From Cylicocyclus nassatus (Eukaryota; Nematoda; Chromadorea; Rhabditida; Strongylidae): a stretch of 64,000 bases of DNA. This document shows, piece after piece, positions 1 through 11,946 of the stretch. Within the stretch, counting starts at the first letter, position 1, and the number at the start of each line of letters is the position of its first letter. A model generated the notes under the pieces. It saw nothing but the letters and a program-made list of their open reading frames with translations, made no database searches and was not told where the DNA came from. Made by a program: the position numbers and the translations under genes. The stretch spans positions 43,590,833 through 43,654,832 of the forward strand of contig CATQJL010000112.1 of assembly GCA_958299035.1 (NCBI GenBank), written 5' to 3'.

Positions 1-3000
1 CCCGGTCATGAAACGATCCACCGGTGAGCGTAGCGCTGATTTGCAAAGTATCTGCTCCAAAATGACAGAAAGTGAGAAAATGGCCTAGTCGTATATGTGC
101 TAACAAGATTAACACCCACGTTACTCGTGTCAAAAACGTAAGCGCGTCGACTGCAACCCATTGCTGCCCACACATGCCGCTAGTTTTTACTGTTACCATT
201 GTTTATCCGATCACCAAGGCTGCGCGTTATCGTGTTATCGGCGTTAATGACCTTGCCTTGCAACCCCTCACACTTAGGCAGTGCTTGTGCAGAAAGTCTG
301 CGACTCTTGTTCCACAGCGTGCGCAAAACACCACTTCTGAATTTTCTTCAAACGATGCTGGAAAAGCTGATGCTAGACTGGTCAAGCACGATAGCGACCT
401 GGACAATGGCATCCACCTGCCAGACCTACCCGCCCACCATTACCCGCACAAATACTGTTCTGTAGCCTGAAAGCACTGTAAGACATTCCGGACTACGCAT
501 GCGATGTCCACGAATGAGAACACTGTCAAGAGTGTCTGTTTGAGAGTTCCCCCAGAATGCAAAGTATACACAGTAAACGCACTAGCACTACGCTTGAGGT
601 ATAGAGCTACTGTTCAAAAAGGCCGTTATAACGCACTACCAGATTAGCCCAAAAACTCCTATGCCAATGTTCCCCATTGGCTAACCCCTCCCCTTCCCTT
701 GAAATGAATGTCCCTACTTGTCTGCAGTACTAAGTGTTCATACTACAAAAAGTATATGTCTCCGCAATTTTGCGAAAGAAGGCTTAACCGCTACGCATGG
801 CTGCTCATAAAGTACTTCTCGATAGAAATGAGCAAAAAAGCAAAATGGCTTGTCTGCATAAACCATAGAAGGTAACTGCATGCTAATGATGATTTTATGT
901 TGGTCGATTAAAGGGGATATATGTCAGGAGGCGCTTTTATTGCCGGTGGGTATAACCTTCTAGAAGCCTTTATATTTTCTGAAGAGATATGCAAGATGCC
1001 AGGTTTGTTAAACCTGTCTTGAAATAGATATGAAACATAAATTTGAAGGTCAAAAACCAGTAATAACACAGTTTATCACTTTCATGAATCTTCCGATCAG
1101 TTTTTCACCAAAAGCATCAAACTAACGATGGTAACTTCAGATAGTTAGTAAGCTAAAGCACCTTGCCTGATATTCTTGAAAGACTAGCATATCGAAAATG
1201 GGCTGTTGATTTCGTGACCTCCGGAGAAAGCGCGCCTCCTGACAATCTCCAGAAAAAAGGCACAAACAATTGGGAGAAAAACATGAACATGGCCGTTACT
1301 GCAGAAAACTAGAAGATCAAAACTCTGCTGGAATAGGGAATGTTCTACGATAGTGATCTCTATATGACACCTAATGTACAGCCACAAAAAATCGAAGTTT
1401 CCCATACCGCGTGCCACATGCTCATAATATGTATGCAGCAAAGCAAATTTGTATAAAATGGTGCAAAAAAAACGAAACGAAAGAAAAGGCTCACTATTTC
1501 TCGACGATCGAAGAAGGAGAAAGGTGATCAGCTGGCACATATGGGTCTCCCATACCCATACGTTGCTTTCAACCTGCAATTTCCACAACAAAAGATATCA
1601 AACTGTCATAAGGATATCATTCGAACGCATAACGACGAACAAATAGAAGAGAGAAATATTAAGTTTTCAGCACGAATTTCTGGGTATCTAGACCATGACA
1701 CCTAGAGATACGTGATTGAAGTGAGGATATGGTAAGGATGACGAAAGGTGAGAGATCCACCTTGACCATATCTCGGCTACTGCAGGTTCTCATTATATGA
1801 TTTCGTAGCATAAGCATATATGAGGCAGCGATTTCGCGATCTCAAAGCTGCATAGGCAATTCATGCCAACATCACTAAAGATCAGAAGACAAACGACCCA
1901 AAATCTGTTCTGACAAAAGATGAGGTTGCATTATTATCCCTTGAAACATCCATGTTTTCAGACTTACTCTGTTCGAACAAACTAATATTACCAAAGAAAT
2001 GAGGGCTGGTCTTATAGACAGCTTGCGTGTTGTTGAGCTCCAAAGCACTTCTACGGCTGTCAAAACCATACATTTAGCCGTAATTTTATTTACCCTTTCA
2101 CCAACCTACTTCTTGCATTTTTACGTTTAGGACACTTGTTGTTCATGTCGACGATTCGATGCCATTAACGTGCATTTGCTACATCAGAAATTCACGAAAA
2201 ATAGTGAACCCCCTCAATTAATGCTATTGACGTGCGTTTTGCACGGCTTCAATTTTGTCACTCAACAGCCGCTGACATTCCAGCGAGATAATGACCAAGC
2301 ACGTCATTTTGCAGACCCTCTCATCATAATTGCCCTACTGCAACCAAATTTTCCAGCAACTGGCAAATGTTGGCATACTTTACTGAAGGTTCAACAGCGA
2401 AGCATGTTTTGGTAGAAAGCCATACAGCATCATATGTTCTCCACAGATAAATCAAATGCACGTGATTGTCCGGACAAAGAAGGGTTTTCACTAATCATTT
2501 AATGGATCCGAAACTGTTGCTCAAAAAAGCACTTTTTATATGCTCTTTTTATAAAAACTGTTTCTCAAAGACAAAATGATCTCCAATCAGTAATGGAGAG
2601 CCAATCACGACAGGAAAGTGTTCCAAAGACTTGATGCACATTATCTGTCCAAATCCCCACAGAAACGTCTCAGAATTACTGTTAAAGATGATGTCATGTT
2701 ATATAAGCTGTTTTCCGATGGCCGGATAAGATGTAGTTGTGGCCAAATGCCTTTGCCGATGATAATGGAAATTCATATAGAGCTTCAGCGAAAGTCCGTT
2801 ATGCTTTGCCAAACATTCTGACTAGTTTATAGTCACAACCTTCACTGGATAAGATATGCCTCATAGTAAGAACACCCAAGAATATAGGAATTTAAGTGAA
2901 CTCAAGTTGGGCTATAATTCCCCTAGTACAGCCTGGTGAAAGGCAACTGTTGCACGATAAAAAAAAGTGTGGACATATAATCGAGAGCACAGCACTGCGA

Positions 3001-3519
3001 ATGAGATGTATCAATCCAACATAAATACGATCGTATCAATCCAACATATATACGATCAAGAATCCTTTGAAGTTGGGATAAAACATTCACGCAAGAAACC
3101 ATATCATGACCAACAAAACCAAAATTCCAATGATTCCTACTCTCTATTCTCTCGCTTCTTTTTTTTTCAATCTGCCAGCAAAATCCATGACCAAACTGAC
3201 CAAAAAATAATAGCTGCAGAGTTCAGCAACAAATTGTGCGTCCTTTAATGGAGAGAAAACATGAGCATCCGGATTCAATGTTGGCAAGAAGAAGCACAAG
3301 CCGGAGCCACAACGATGCACGCACGACTCGCAGTAAAGCAACAATTCAACCTTTAACTGAGTGAAAATTGACTGCGGCAAAGGTTCTTCAAGTTTTTGGC
3401 AATGTTTCAACTGCGACAGTCGCGCATTCCCTGCAAGACCCGCTTGGCGCTCCGCCCATTATCGATCGTGTCACACTTTCGTCACCGCGCCGCACGTCGT
3501 CAGTGTCTCGTTCATCGCC
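1..3519. other. Left-edge region, no gene recognised
   Basis: No coding exon can be supported here. Bases 1-470 are GC-raised and hold a 132-codon open frame on the + strand (72-470), plus overlapping Cys-rich frames broken by stops. That could be an old transposon relic or chance; I recognise no family. A short island at about 1160-1400 also reads as broken protein-like sequence with stops. At 3008-3057 a 25-bp unit is tandemly repeated twice. The rest is AT-rich DNA. The last ~100 bases before 3520 are GC-rich and lead into the zinc-finger gene, so its promoter or leader probably lies here, but no TATA box is obvious. Confidence 0.4.
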
Positions 3520-6500
3520 ATGGATTACGTTCAGTTGTCATCGTCGATGGGCTCGGGTTCAACTGCAGTTGGTCCTGTTGTAGTCCAAACGGATACCACT
3601 CCTCCTTCTATGGAGACCGATTCGGGAAATTCGTATTCTCTTACTGATCTGTCATCGTGCCGTGCCAGTGTCGAGGAGCAGCCTATGTCTAATGTAGTGT
3701 CTCTTTTTGAGATTTATCCGCTGTTTTGAGGCATTGTATCAATTATTCTCTCGTTTCTTGGTCGTGTGATTGACGTCTCGCCAGAGTTTTGTCCTCGTTC
3801 ATGCTTGTCGCATGGGACGAATTGCGATTAGATCTCGTCGTACCTATCCTCAGATAGCTAGGTGCTGGACATGCAAAGTTACCTCAAACTGGGCAAAAAT
3901 TAAACCAGAAAATACCTCAAACTTAGGGATTAGATGCAGGTGTTTTGAACTCAAACAGAATCTTGTTGTTTCAAGGAAACTGAGTTTCTAAATTGTTACG
4001 CGTGTGTGCATCAATATTTTATCGGTTCGGATCAGGTGCTTTTTTTTTGAGGAGAGCGATTAGAAATTGCCCTTTTTGAAGCAAGTGGTTGAATTCCTTT
4101 AATATTTTATTTTGTTCATAAAAAAACCAACTCACTTGATGCGTTGTATATGACGTTAGTACAAGTTGGAAGTTTTGAGTATTAGAGCATTTGCGTGGCA
4201 TATCGATGAAGGTCATGATAATGATTTCGCGACATGCTAATAGTTTTTGCGGCATGATTTTTCTTGTTAATCAGGCCATCCACACACTTTACATCAATTC
4301 TGCCGACATAGAACGGAAAGAACAGTTGCGTTTTGATCTAATCGTAGTCAGCATGTCGCGGAGCTCCCTGAACCAGTTTCCAAGCCAATTCGGGTTTCTA
4401 GTGGTTCTAAACTTTACTCACCGTCATATCAAGAAAAGGTGAAGGTGCACACACCAACGATTGAAGTTTTTGGCACTCATTACATATGCTCGGGTTCTGT
4501 AGCGTTTGAAACACTTGCATTTTGCCTCAAACTTGGATAATTAAACCAAATCTTCTCTATGCGACTTTCTATTTTGAGGATGTTTAGGGTTGGAGCTATC
4601 AAGATGAGCTTTTTGCCCATTTGGATTTTGAGCCAACCACGTCTGGAAGCAGTGTGGAGTAAGTCATGGCTTGCAAATTTCCTATCATTATTCTTACGGG
4701 CCTTTATTTCAGCGCCATACCGGTGACGTCCGCTGATAATCCAGAAACTGAAGTGGAAGATGATAACATTTACAAGTACTACTATATGTTGGAGGATTCA
4801 CATGAAGACGTTCTGAGAAAGGTTAGTTACACTGTTGACACGATGATGCTAAGCGCTGCGAAGAAAACTACTGACAACGAGAGGATACTTAGTCGAAAGC
4901 ACCAATCCAGATGAGACATATATCATCTTAAAGCGCTTGAAACGCTGATTCCAAATCTGCAGTTTCTAACTGCGGAGCGGTTTTGTAGAAGAAGTTATGA
5001 GGGGTGTTTCCTCTGGGGTTTAGGCGCCCTCCACCAGGTCTCTCCCTACCTATGAGCACTGTAGAGGAGTACCAACTGGTGTGGCAACTGACCTAGTGGT
5101 AAGTGACATGCTTGATAAAGAGAGTGTTAAGGTTTTAATCCCCTTCGTATGCTAAATTGAACTTCTAAATGGCTTTAAAGCTCTAAAGCATGAAACTTTT
5201 GATGATATTAATACTAATCGAAGTTAGAAGTGTTTAAAAAACCAAAGTAATATGAGTATTACAGTCTTCACTGTAATCTTCATTCAAGTTACTTACCATT
5301 AGGTCAGTTGCCACAGCTGATACTCCTCTACAGTGCTTAGAGATGCGGAGAGACCGCCTCAGGGCGCTTAAACACCGGAGGGGGACACCCTTTATAACTC
5401 GTACAAAACCGCTCCGCAGCTAGAAACTGCAGATTTGGAATCAGCGTTTCAAGCGCTTTAAGATGACATATGTCTCATCTGGATTGGTGCTTTCGACTAA
5501 GTATCCTCTCCTTGTGAGCAAATTGTGCAATATATTGTCGTTCATCCAGTGTCAAGCGTTAGAAAAGGTATTTGGCTATAGAAAACATTTGACATTGCAA
5601 GTTTTGTGAGGGTTGGTTTTCGTTCAGACTCCGAAGTATATAGGGAGATTTTCTTGCTACAGTCTTTCATGTTAAATAATTTAGTATAGTTGCTCTTATA
5701 TAAGCGTTTCCGGGTGAGCGTGTAAGGGACTCGTCATACTTTGTCAAAAAAAAAACAAACTCGAAAGCGCTTAAAAAGCCCAGAAGCTCCAGAAAGAGCC
5801 GGCACACGCCGAAACGCATTTTGACGATCGTTGTCGTTGAGGAAGCTCTATCTAACAAACAGGAGTTCGGGATGCAGATACTAGGTTTGAAGGCAGTGTC
5901 TCTGCGGAATTTTTTCCACAGTCTCATTTTTACGGAGTCTTCTCGCCAGGAACCCATATCTAGTCCTTTTAGCGCATGAAAATGGTGGAAATGAGCTTTT
6001 CCCGAAGCTTTCCAGGCATGGATAATACGCCCAAGAGGGCGGGGCGCGAGGGAGTTCCGGCGTATCTCCACTGAATGCGGACCTGGAAAGCTTCGGAAAA
6101 AGCCACTTCATTTTCGCCACTTTCATTCGCTGAAAAGTCCATATATAGATTCCTCATGGCGGGAAGGCTCCGAAAACGTAAATTGGAATAGTTTTGCCGA
6201 GACACTGTCTTTAACTTTCAGCATAATTAGGAATAGCAGTCATGCTCGCGAGCCCTTGGCATCAATTCTTTTGAACTAGACAAAGAGCTAGACAGAGGGA
6301 AATAGATGATCACAACAAAACAAAGACACAATAGTTGGGCTGTCAAGAAGTCAAAATAATTTGCAGTTTTTGAAATACAATCGCTAAGACATTGAACTTG
6401 ATTCATCCGGCTTAGAACTTTTTCGAGACTGGCATTATTGTGATGTGCAGACAACGACAGAAAATGTAAGGACTCCGATCCTTCCTTTTGGGCGCTTTTG

Positions 6501-8643
6501 GGCTTTTTTCGGCGAAATATGACGGGTCCCTAGGAGAATCAGTTTCATTGGTTTTGTGAATTAGGATTACAGAACACGGCTGTATGTATACTTTGCAATC
6601 TGCTACATATCTCTAATCTGCTATCAAGCTTTTCTCTAGTTTTTCTAACGAATTTCATTCTAGCTAGAAGAAGAACTTGTTCGTGAAGAATCTGAAGAGC
6701 AGTCGAAAGTCCAAGAAGTCAGTGCAAAACTTAAGGTAAGCTTTTGAATTAGTGAACTGATGTATGCAACATTGCTGAGCTGCATGCTATGATATTGTCC
6801 GATTTAATTGGGGAAGAGATCATGAGGTGGCATGAGGTTTCTGAATGAGCACATATACGGCTTTCACTATGGCTACGGCTCATCTGTTATAGGCTTGTCC
6901 TTTTCATTGCTGAGTGTTATTTCGGTGAGAGGCTTCTTAAGCTTTCCCTTCCATTTTACTTCGTGGAATATTCTTTTGATAATTTTCATAATTCTCGAAA
7001 TTGGTCATGTGAGGGTTCTATGGAAATCGTAGATTCGAGAGTGTGTTAGCTCGTATATAAAAGGCGGTGCCCCCGTCCGCCTTTTATATACGAGGTATTT
7101 CTGAGGGAGGTAAAAAATTGACATATAGCTGATTCAGTGGCTTTGCCATATCACAACCTGTGTTCATACCTGAGTTTTTAGGAACTGGAGAAGGGTGCCA
7201 GGGAGTGGGTGCACATAGACAAACTGCAGAAGCGAAAAGTAACGCTCTCGAAAAGTGCGCAGGAAAAGAAGGCAGAAAGGGAACGAATAGCGCGAATTCG
7301 AAGGGAGTTGGCAATAGCTAATAGGGTGAGTTTTCTTCATATAGGTTCTCATGTCACTTCTGCCATATTTCAGCTATTACGATGAATGGGTATTTTTTCA
7401 TTTGTGTACGTTTCAGGAACGCGAATTTTTCTGTTGTTTTGTGTGCAGCCGAGTTTTCACGGATGAGGAAGCGATGCGGCAGCATGTGTCGGAAAAGCAC
7501 TTGGCAGCAAAAAAGGTAGCTTATACGGAATTGGTAACTGGTGTTCTGTATCAATGATTTTGTTTGAGAACTTCAATCTGAAGTGTCCACACTGTTACCT
7601 GCGGTTCACAGAGAAGAGGTTGCTTACCAAACATATGAAGTTTCACAAAGATGCGTCTTTTACTTGTGAAGTGTGCAAATTCCAGTTCAAGTGAGTTCGC
7701 CGTTTTACAGAATACAGAATAATTTATCATTCAAAGTTATCATTTGATTGCAATTGCTACAGTTCTGCGTCATCTGAATGATGTTGACTAGAGGTCAAGA
7801 AAGCAGCCCTTGTTTTCAGGGAACATTTGAGCTTGAAAGTTCATATGAGTAGGGCGCACGGCCTGTCCTTGGATGGAACGGAAATTGTAAAGAAGCATGA
7901 ATGCAAGTGTGGTCAGAAGTTTGGACTCATGGAGGAGTTGAAGGTTTGCTATCACAATGCTTTTGAACAATCGCCTTGCAAGTTTTCACTTTTTCAGCGC
8001 CATAGATACTACTGTGATAATCGAGAAAGCATTACCGAGAAACGGCGGATAGCTCGCCAAGAGCTTGATGCAATGTCTGTGATCTCAAGTCCTGCTCCTT
8101 CAACTATCTCATCTTGTTCGGAGTCTACCAGTGGGATTAGTATTGGCAGTACATCTGGGAGACCGGTGAAAGGTGAAGAATTGTGTTCGATGTTATTGGG
8201 CTCTAAATTCTTACATTTTCAGACAAATCTTGTCCGTTTTGTTTTCTTGTATGTGCGTCCATGCAGTCTCGTAGGCGTCATATTGAGAGAAAACACCCAG
8301 AAAAATTAGGTGAAGAAGAGGTTGAAATTCATAGCTACATAAAAGTTCATTCGGTAAGTGCTGTTTGATTGCTACGAGGCGCTCAAATCTGAGTTATTGT
8401 TTAGCCTGCTCTTCCATTTGCATGTCCGTTGTGTGCGAAAACCTTCTCTAATCATGCATCACTTTCGCGACACAAGAAAAGAATACACGAGAATATAAAA
8501 GATTTTGTGTGCAGCACGTGTGGAAAGAGGTTTGTTATTGCTCCTGTTTATATTTCTGGTTCTGAAGATTCATTTACAGTTACCCAATCCCAAGCGAGCT
8601 GAGAAAGCACATGAAACGAGTGCATAATATACTTGAATGTTGA
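3520..8643 (+). CDS. Seven-finger C2H2-type zinc-finger protein, 12 exons
   Basis: Exons by reading splice sites and phase: 3520-3693, 4588-4658, 4713-4821, 6664-6735, 7182-7325, 7417-7515, 7569-7690, 7820-7943, 7998-8172, 8223-8353, 8405-8529, 8580-8643. Together they give 1410 nt, 469 residues plus TGA, with every junction in phase. The start ATG has a good context (gccATGG). Residues 1-118 are Ser/Thr-rich then acidic; 119-190 are highly charged and probably helical. Fingers (Cys/His): C197-C200-H213-H218; C229-C232-H245-H249; C256-C259-H272-H277; an atypical C292-x-C294-H307-C311; C367-C370-H383-H388; C414-C417-H430-H435; C443-C446-H459-H464. Fingers 3, 4 and 7 are split by introns. Such proteins are normally nuclear DNA- or RNA-binding factors; the target is unknown and I recognise no orthologue. 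Weak points are the exon 1 donor (AAT/gtagtg) and the exon 7 acceptor (tttgag). An extra small exon in intron 1 or 3 cannot be excluded. Confidence 0.88.
4874..5517. mobile_element. Fold-back element in intron 3 of the zinc-finger gene
   Basis: The left arm (about 4874-5105) is repeated as its reverse complement at about 5289-5517. Examples are the blocks around 4883-4920 and 5474-5511, and the pair flanking 5050-5100 and 5290-5340. The ~180-bp AT-rich centre separates the arms. No coding capacity and no clear target-site duplication were found, so this is a non-autonomous palindromic element of unassigned family. Confidence 0.7.
5886..6216. mobile_element. Second fold-back element in intron 3
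   Basis: A near-continuous palindrome. Bases 5886-6049 pair with 6061-6216 around a short GC-rich centre (6050-6060). The outer motif GGCAGTGTCTC (5891-5901) matches the reverse complement near 6199-6209, and the inner block GAAGCTTTCCAGG recurs inverted. Overlapping open frames on the minus strand (5667-6205) are by-products of the palindrome. Non-autonomous, family unknown. Confidence 0.65.
7050..7094. repeat. Perfect 18-bp hairpin in intron 4
   Basis: CTCGTATATAAAAGGCGG (7050-7067) is followed by a 9-nt loop and its exact reverse complement (7077-7094). It lies inside the 446-nt intron between exons 4 and 5 of the zinc-finger gene. The stem would form in the pre-mRNA. It could be a minimal palindromic transposon remnant. 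Confidence 0.85.
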
Positions 8644-8716
8644 CTTGTTCGTTTCTGGATTTGTATATTCTATGTTCTTAATAGTACTGGTCATGCTTCG
8701 GGTTTAGTTTGTACTA

Positions 8717-8722
8717 AATAAA
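8717..8722 (+). terminator. Poly(A) signal AATAAA of the zinc-finger gene
   Basis: A canonical AATAAA lies 74 nt after the TGA stop, in an AT-rich context followed by a T-rich stretch. It is the only canonical hexamer close downstream of the gene, so a short 3'UTR is likely. Confidence 0.6.
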
Positions 8723-8729
8723 TGTTTTA

Positions 8730-9453
8730 TTGTCATGTCTCATCAGTCGAGAGGAGAATTACAGTCTCTTTGAAGAAGTTCGTTGAAGTTTGCTACTGAT
8801 AATCTGCACGAAAAAGAAGAAAAGAAAAGGAAAAGAAAATTTATGGGATTGGCATAGGTTGCCGTCAGCTGCTGCTGGGGTTGCGGGTGTTGCCAGGTTT
8901 CCCAACGGTAAGAGCATGGCAATAAGCATACGGTGAAAAAAAGAAGAAGTAATTTTCTGTCAAACATTGTAAGTTTCAACCCAGTTCAGGATTGGATGGC
9001 TTTTTTCGCCGCGTTCCCTCCGCCGAAACGGAGTGAACACGGCGAGAAACACATGCGAGGTAACTTTTTCCCATGTTTGAGGCGTGCAGAATACCCATCT
9101 CTAGGCACCAATGGCGACCGTGACACTCAGATTGGGATTGGCCCTCTATGGCCAATCCCTATCAATTGATATAAAGGTTACAAAGCGCTTGGAAGCTTGA
9201 CTCAAATGTTCAGCATCGTCAACGAATTATAGCACAAATCCGGAAGAAGTCCTGCGGACTTTGTCCTGTCTGTCGAAGTGCTAATGATAGAGATATGGAG
9301 AGGGGCAGGAATGCTGCCAAAATGGTAGAAAGCTCACTAATGGGTATGGCTTTTACGGTGATGCATGATTGTTGCTGGTGGGCTAATTTTTGATGTTTAT
9401 ATGGACTCTGATTTCTAAGGCTCAATACGTGCTCGAGCAGGAATTTTTTTCTA
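8730..9453. other. Intergenic stretch with two small hairpins
   Basis: No exon is recognised. An imperfect inverted repeat of about 17 bp sits at 9006-9046 (TCGCCGCGTTCCCTCCG and its near complement), and GGGATTGGCC...GGCCAATCCC forms a hairpin at 9134-9159. These may be remnants of one palindromic element. Confidence 0.5.
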
Positions 9454-10299
9454 ATAGGTTGATGCATAATTCCTGCACCAAAATAGGTACAGACCGCAAT
9501 AATCCGGAATAATCCTATATCCAAATAGGATTCGGTTTGTCATTAGATAGAGCAAACCTAGTTTTACAAGATAGTGCCTAAAGATTTGCAGCAGCTTTGA
9601 TCCAAGCGAAGATTGAAGTCAAAAACGAAAAAGATCCAAGCGCCCCAAAACACCAAACACCAAGAAAAAACTGGAAGTCCGGTTCAGAAAAATCTTCAAG
9701 TCCTAACATGCTCATGCATTGTCATTTCGTATAAGAAATTTCTCTATGCAGTTGGTGTAATTTTTTCTCAGCTAGAAATTGAGAAAACGAAGTTTTTCGT
9801 GTTTATTCCAAAGCAATGCTGAGATGTTCTAGCACTGACATTGGTATACTACAGGACCTTAGAAGCATGAGTGTGAATTTTCAGCTTTTTACAGCAGCTG
9901 GTTTACGAGAAATATCGAATTTGAGCAGCTAGGCGAGAAAAATTCGGATAAGGAGAGCTAGATTCGTCATTTCGCGTGGAGTAGCAGTTCTAGAAGGCTG
10001 AAAATGTAATGTTTCACTGCTGATGGCATGTACTATACAACTTAGCGCCAGGACATCTCAGCACTAATCTGGCAAAAACATGGAATACTTCGTCTTCTCA
10101 TCGTCTAGCTGAGAAAAAAAATACAGCAACCGCATAGATAAATGTCTTACGTGGAACGTCTACGCAGTCTTGAGCACTATCTTTTAGAGCTAGGTTTACT
10201 CTATCTAATAACATATCGAATCCTATTTGGATATAGGATTATTCCGGATTATTGCGGTCTGTACCTATTTTGGTGCAGGAATTATGCATCAATCTAATA
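9454..10299. mobile_element. Mariner-type fold-back element
   Basis: The long terminal arms (about 9454-9590 and 10170-10299) are reverse complements. The ends read TAGGTTGATGCATAATTCC, close to mariner terminal repeats, and are flanked by TA. Weaker inverted similarity continues inward: 9750-9800 pairs with 10095-10125, and 9820-9850 with 10045-10075. The whole 846 bp is therefore close to a palindrome. No transposase frame is visible, so the copy is non-autonomous. Confidence 0.7.
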
Positions 10300-10309
10300 A
10301 ATTGTGGTC

Positions 10310-11058
10310 AAAGAGGAATATTTCAATATCTCACAATTGCCCACAACTTTGCTCGGGTTGAATCCAAAATTTCACACCACCAGGAGACGAAGAAGTTTGA
10401 GGAAACGCTAGTGATTTTGTAGGGATCACGATTACCATTTATTCTTGGGTTTTGAAGATTCAAGATGAAATACAGGTGGTTCAAAGGCTTCAGGTCAGAA
10501 AACTTAGGATAAACTGCACAACTTGTATTGGGTCGAATGTGATCATACTGCAGAATCTCTCTCTATAAGCAACATTGACTTGGGTGCTTTCAAATTCACG
10601 CAACAAGACTGTTCTGGTCATTCTAATGCTTAAAAACTACGACAAGTCCAAATTTTTGAATATTCAAGACACTATCTGTGGAGGTGGGCAATTCTGGGTT
10701 TTTGCAGTATCATCTGGGGAAAACTTGTTTTTCTCACCATCAACAAAAAAATGAATGAGATGTCTTATGAAGTCTCAGATATCTCCTTGATTTATTACAT
10801 TTATAAAGAAATTATCGCAATTGAGCTTTGAATTGACCATGCAGATAGATACAACTTCCGTTTTTACAAGTGCGTGTGCGTGGCGTTAATTTTTCACAAG
10901 GCTAATTTGAATCAAAAATTGTGAAGATTATTCTGATCAACCACAACGATAAACAAGTCACTTGCACAATTTATTATTTACGTAAGTAACTTTCAAGCAT
11001 TTTGCGACCCACTGTGGGAGGGGGACGTCCCCCTCATACCCTCCCTGGGTCCGACTGG
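10310..11058. other. AT-rich intergenic DNA
   Basis: No gene or repeat is recognised between the mariner fold-back and the hAT-type element, apart from a short GC-rich patch (11005-11050) abutting the latter. Confidence 0.4.
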
Positions 11059-11066
11059 ACTAAAGT

Positions 11067-11778
11067 CAGGGCCCGGCACAGATTGTCTGGAAGCAGGCTG
11101 GACTTCGTTTTTGAAGCAAACAGCAAAGGGGATATTGTTTTTGATGAGTCGGAGCCGAGCATCAAGAATAAGCGCCATTTAGTCGAACACAAGCTTTTCG
11201 GAAATGTTATCACACGACTGACATGCTCTATCGTGCATGGCGAAAAGTGCGCGCGATTTGAAAGCAAGGCTCAAATAAACAAATTGCTTGTTTACAGCGC
11301 ACACAGAATATATAGAAAATTATTTGCGAAAGTATTATGTAAAAAGATTTGAAAACTTATGTGAGTAATACCTTTTCAAAAATTAGATCGTCTCCAGACG
11401 GCCACCAGACGATCTGAGTATATTTTCGCCACTTCACATAAGTTTCGGATCTTTTTAGCATGGACGGATTCCCCGTCAAAAATCTATCCCTGAGCATGAA
11501 GACATTTTTATATCATTGCCTTTCCTTTGTTTTTTGCCTTCATTTCTTCTCACATTGTTAAATATCGCGCTCTAATGCCAAAGTCTTGTGCATCCATAGT
11601 ATTCAGCTCCAATTTAGATTTTCACTCTTATCTTACGTCTTTTCTTTCAAGCTAGTAAATCTTTTTTGTTTTCATCTTCTCCTAAGCAGGTAGGTCAAAG
11701 GGGACTTCGTAAAACCCCCGAAAGTCAGGGGAGACTTCGTTATCAGAAACCCTAGAAACCGACTCGTGCCGGACCCTG
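11067..11778. mobile_element. hAT-type non-autonomous element with 8-bp target duplication
   Basis: The left end CAGGGCCCGGCAC (11067) and right end (reverse complement CAGGGTCCGGCAC, ending at 11778) are terminal inverted repeats of the hAT type. They are flanked by ACTAAAGT and ATTAAAGT, an 8-bp duplication with one mismatch. Near the right end, GTCAAAGGGGACTTCGT (11694-11710) and a diverged copy (11724-11740) are spaced about 30 bp apart. The same motif occurs inverted near the left end of the element at 59944. No transposase is present; the 116-codon open frame at 11002-11352 is not a recognised domain. Confidence 0.75.
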
Positions 11779-11946
11779 ATTAAAGTGCCTTAATTTTCAA
11801 GAAAACTGGAAGCGTGATTGCCCATTGCCCGTACGATTATAGTTCGCTTAGCAAGTGATTCACGGAGAGATTTGCGATTTCCGTTAGTTTATACATCGAC
11901 CCAAGTCCTTTTATGCTGCAGGAACAATTGGGACTTGCTAAAAGTA

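Noticed and set aside
1184..1591. 135-codon minus open frame
   Set aside because: Composition rich in Phe/Cys/Leu typical of antisense AT-rich DNA; no exon signals.
7050..7094. Hairpin as a bidirectional TATA promoter
   Set aside because: It is inside an intron and the TATA-like words are part of a perfect palindrome; no transcript start evidence.
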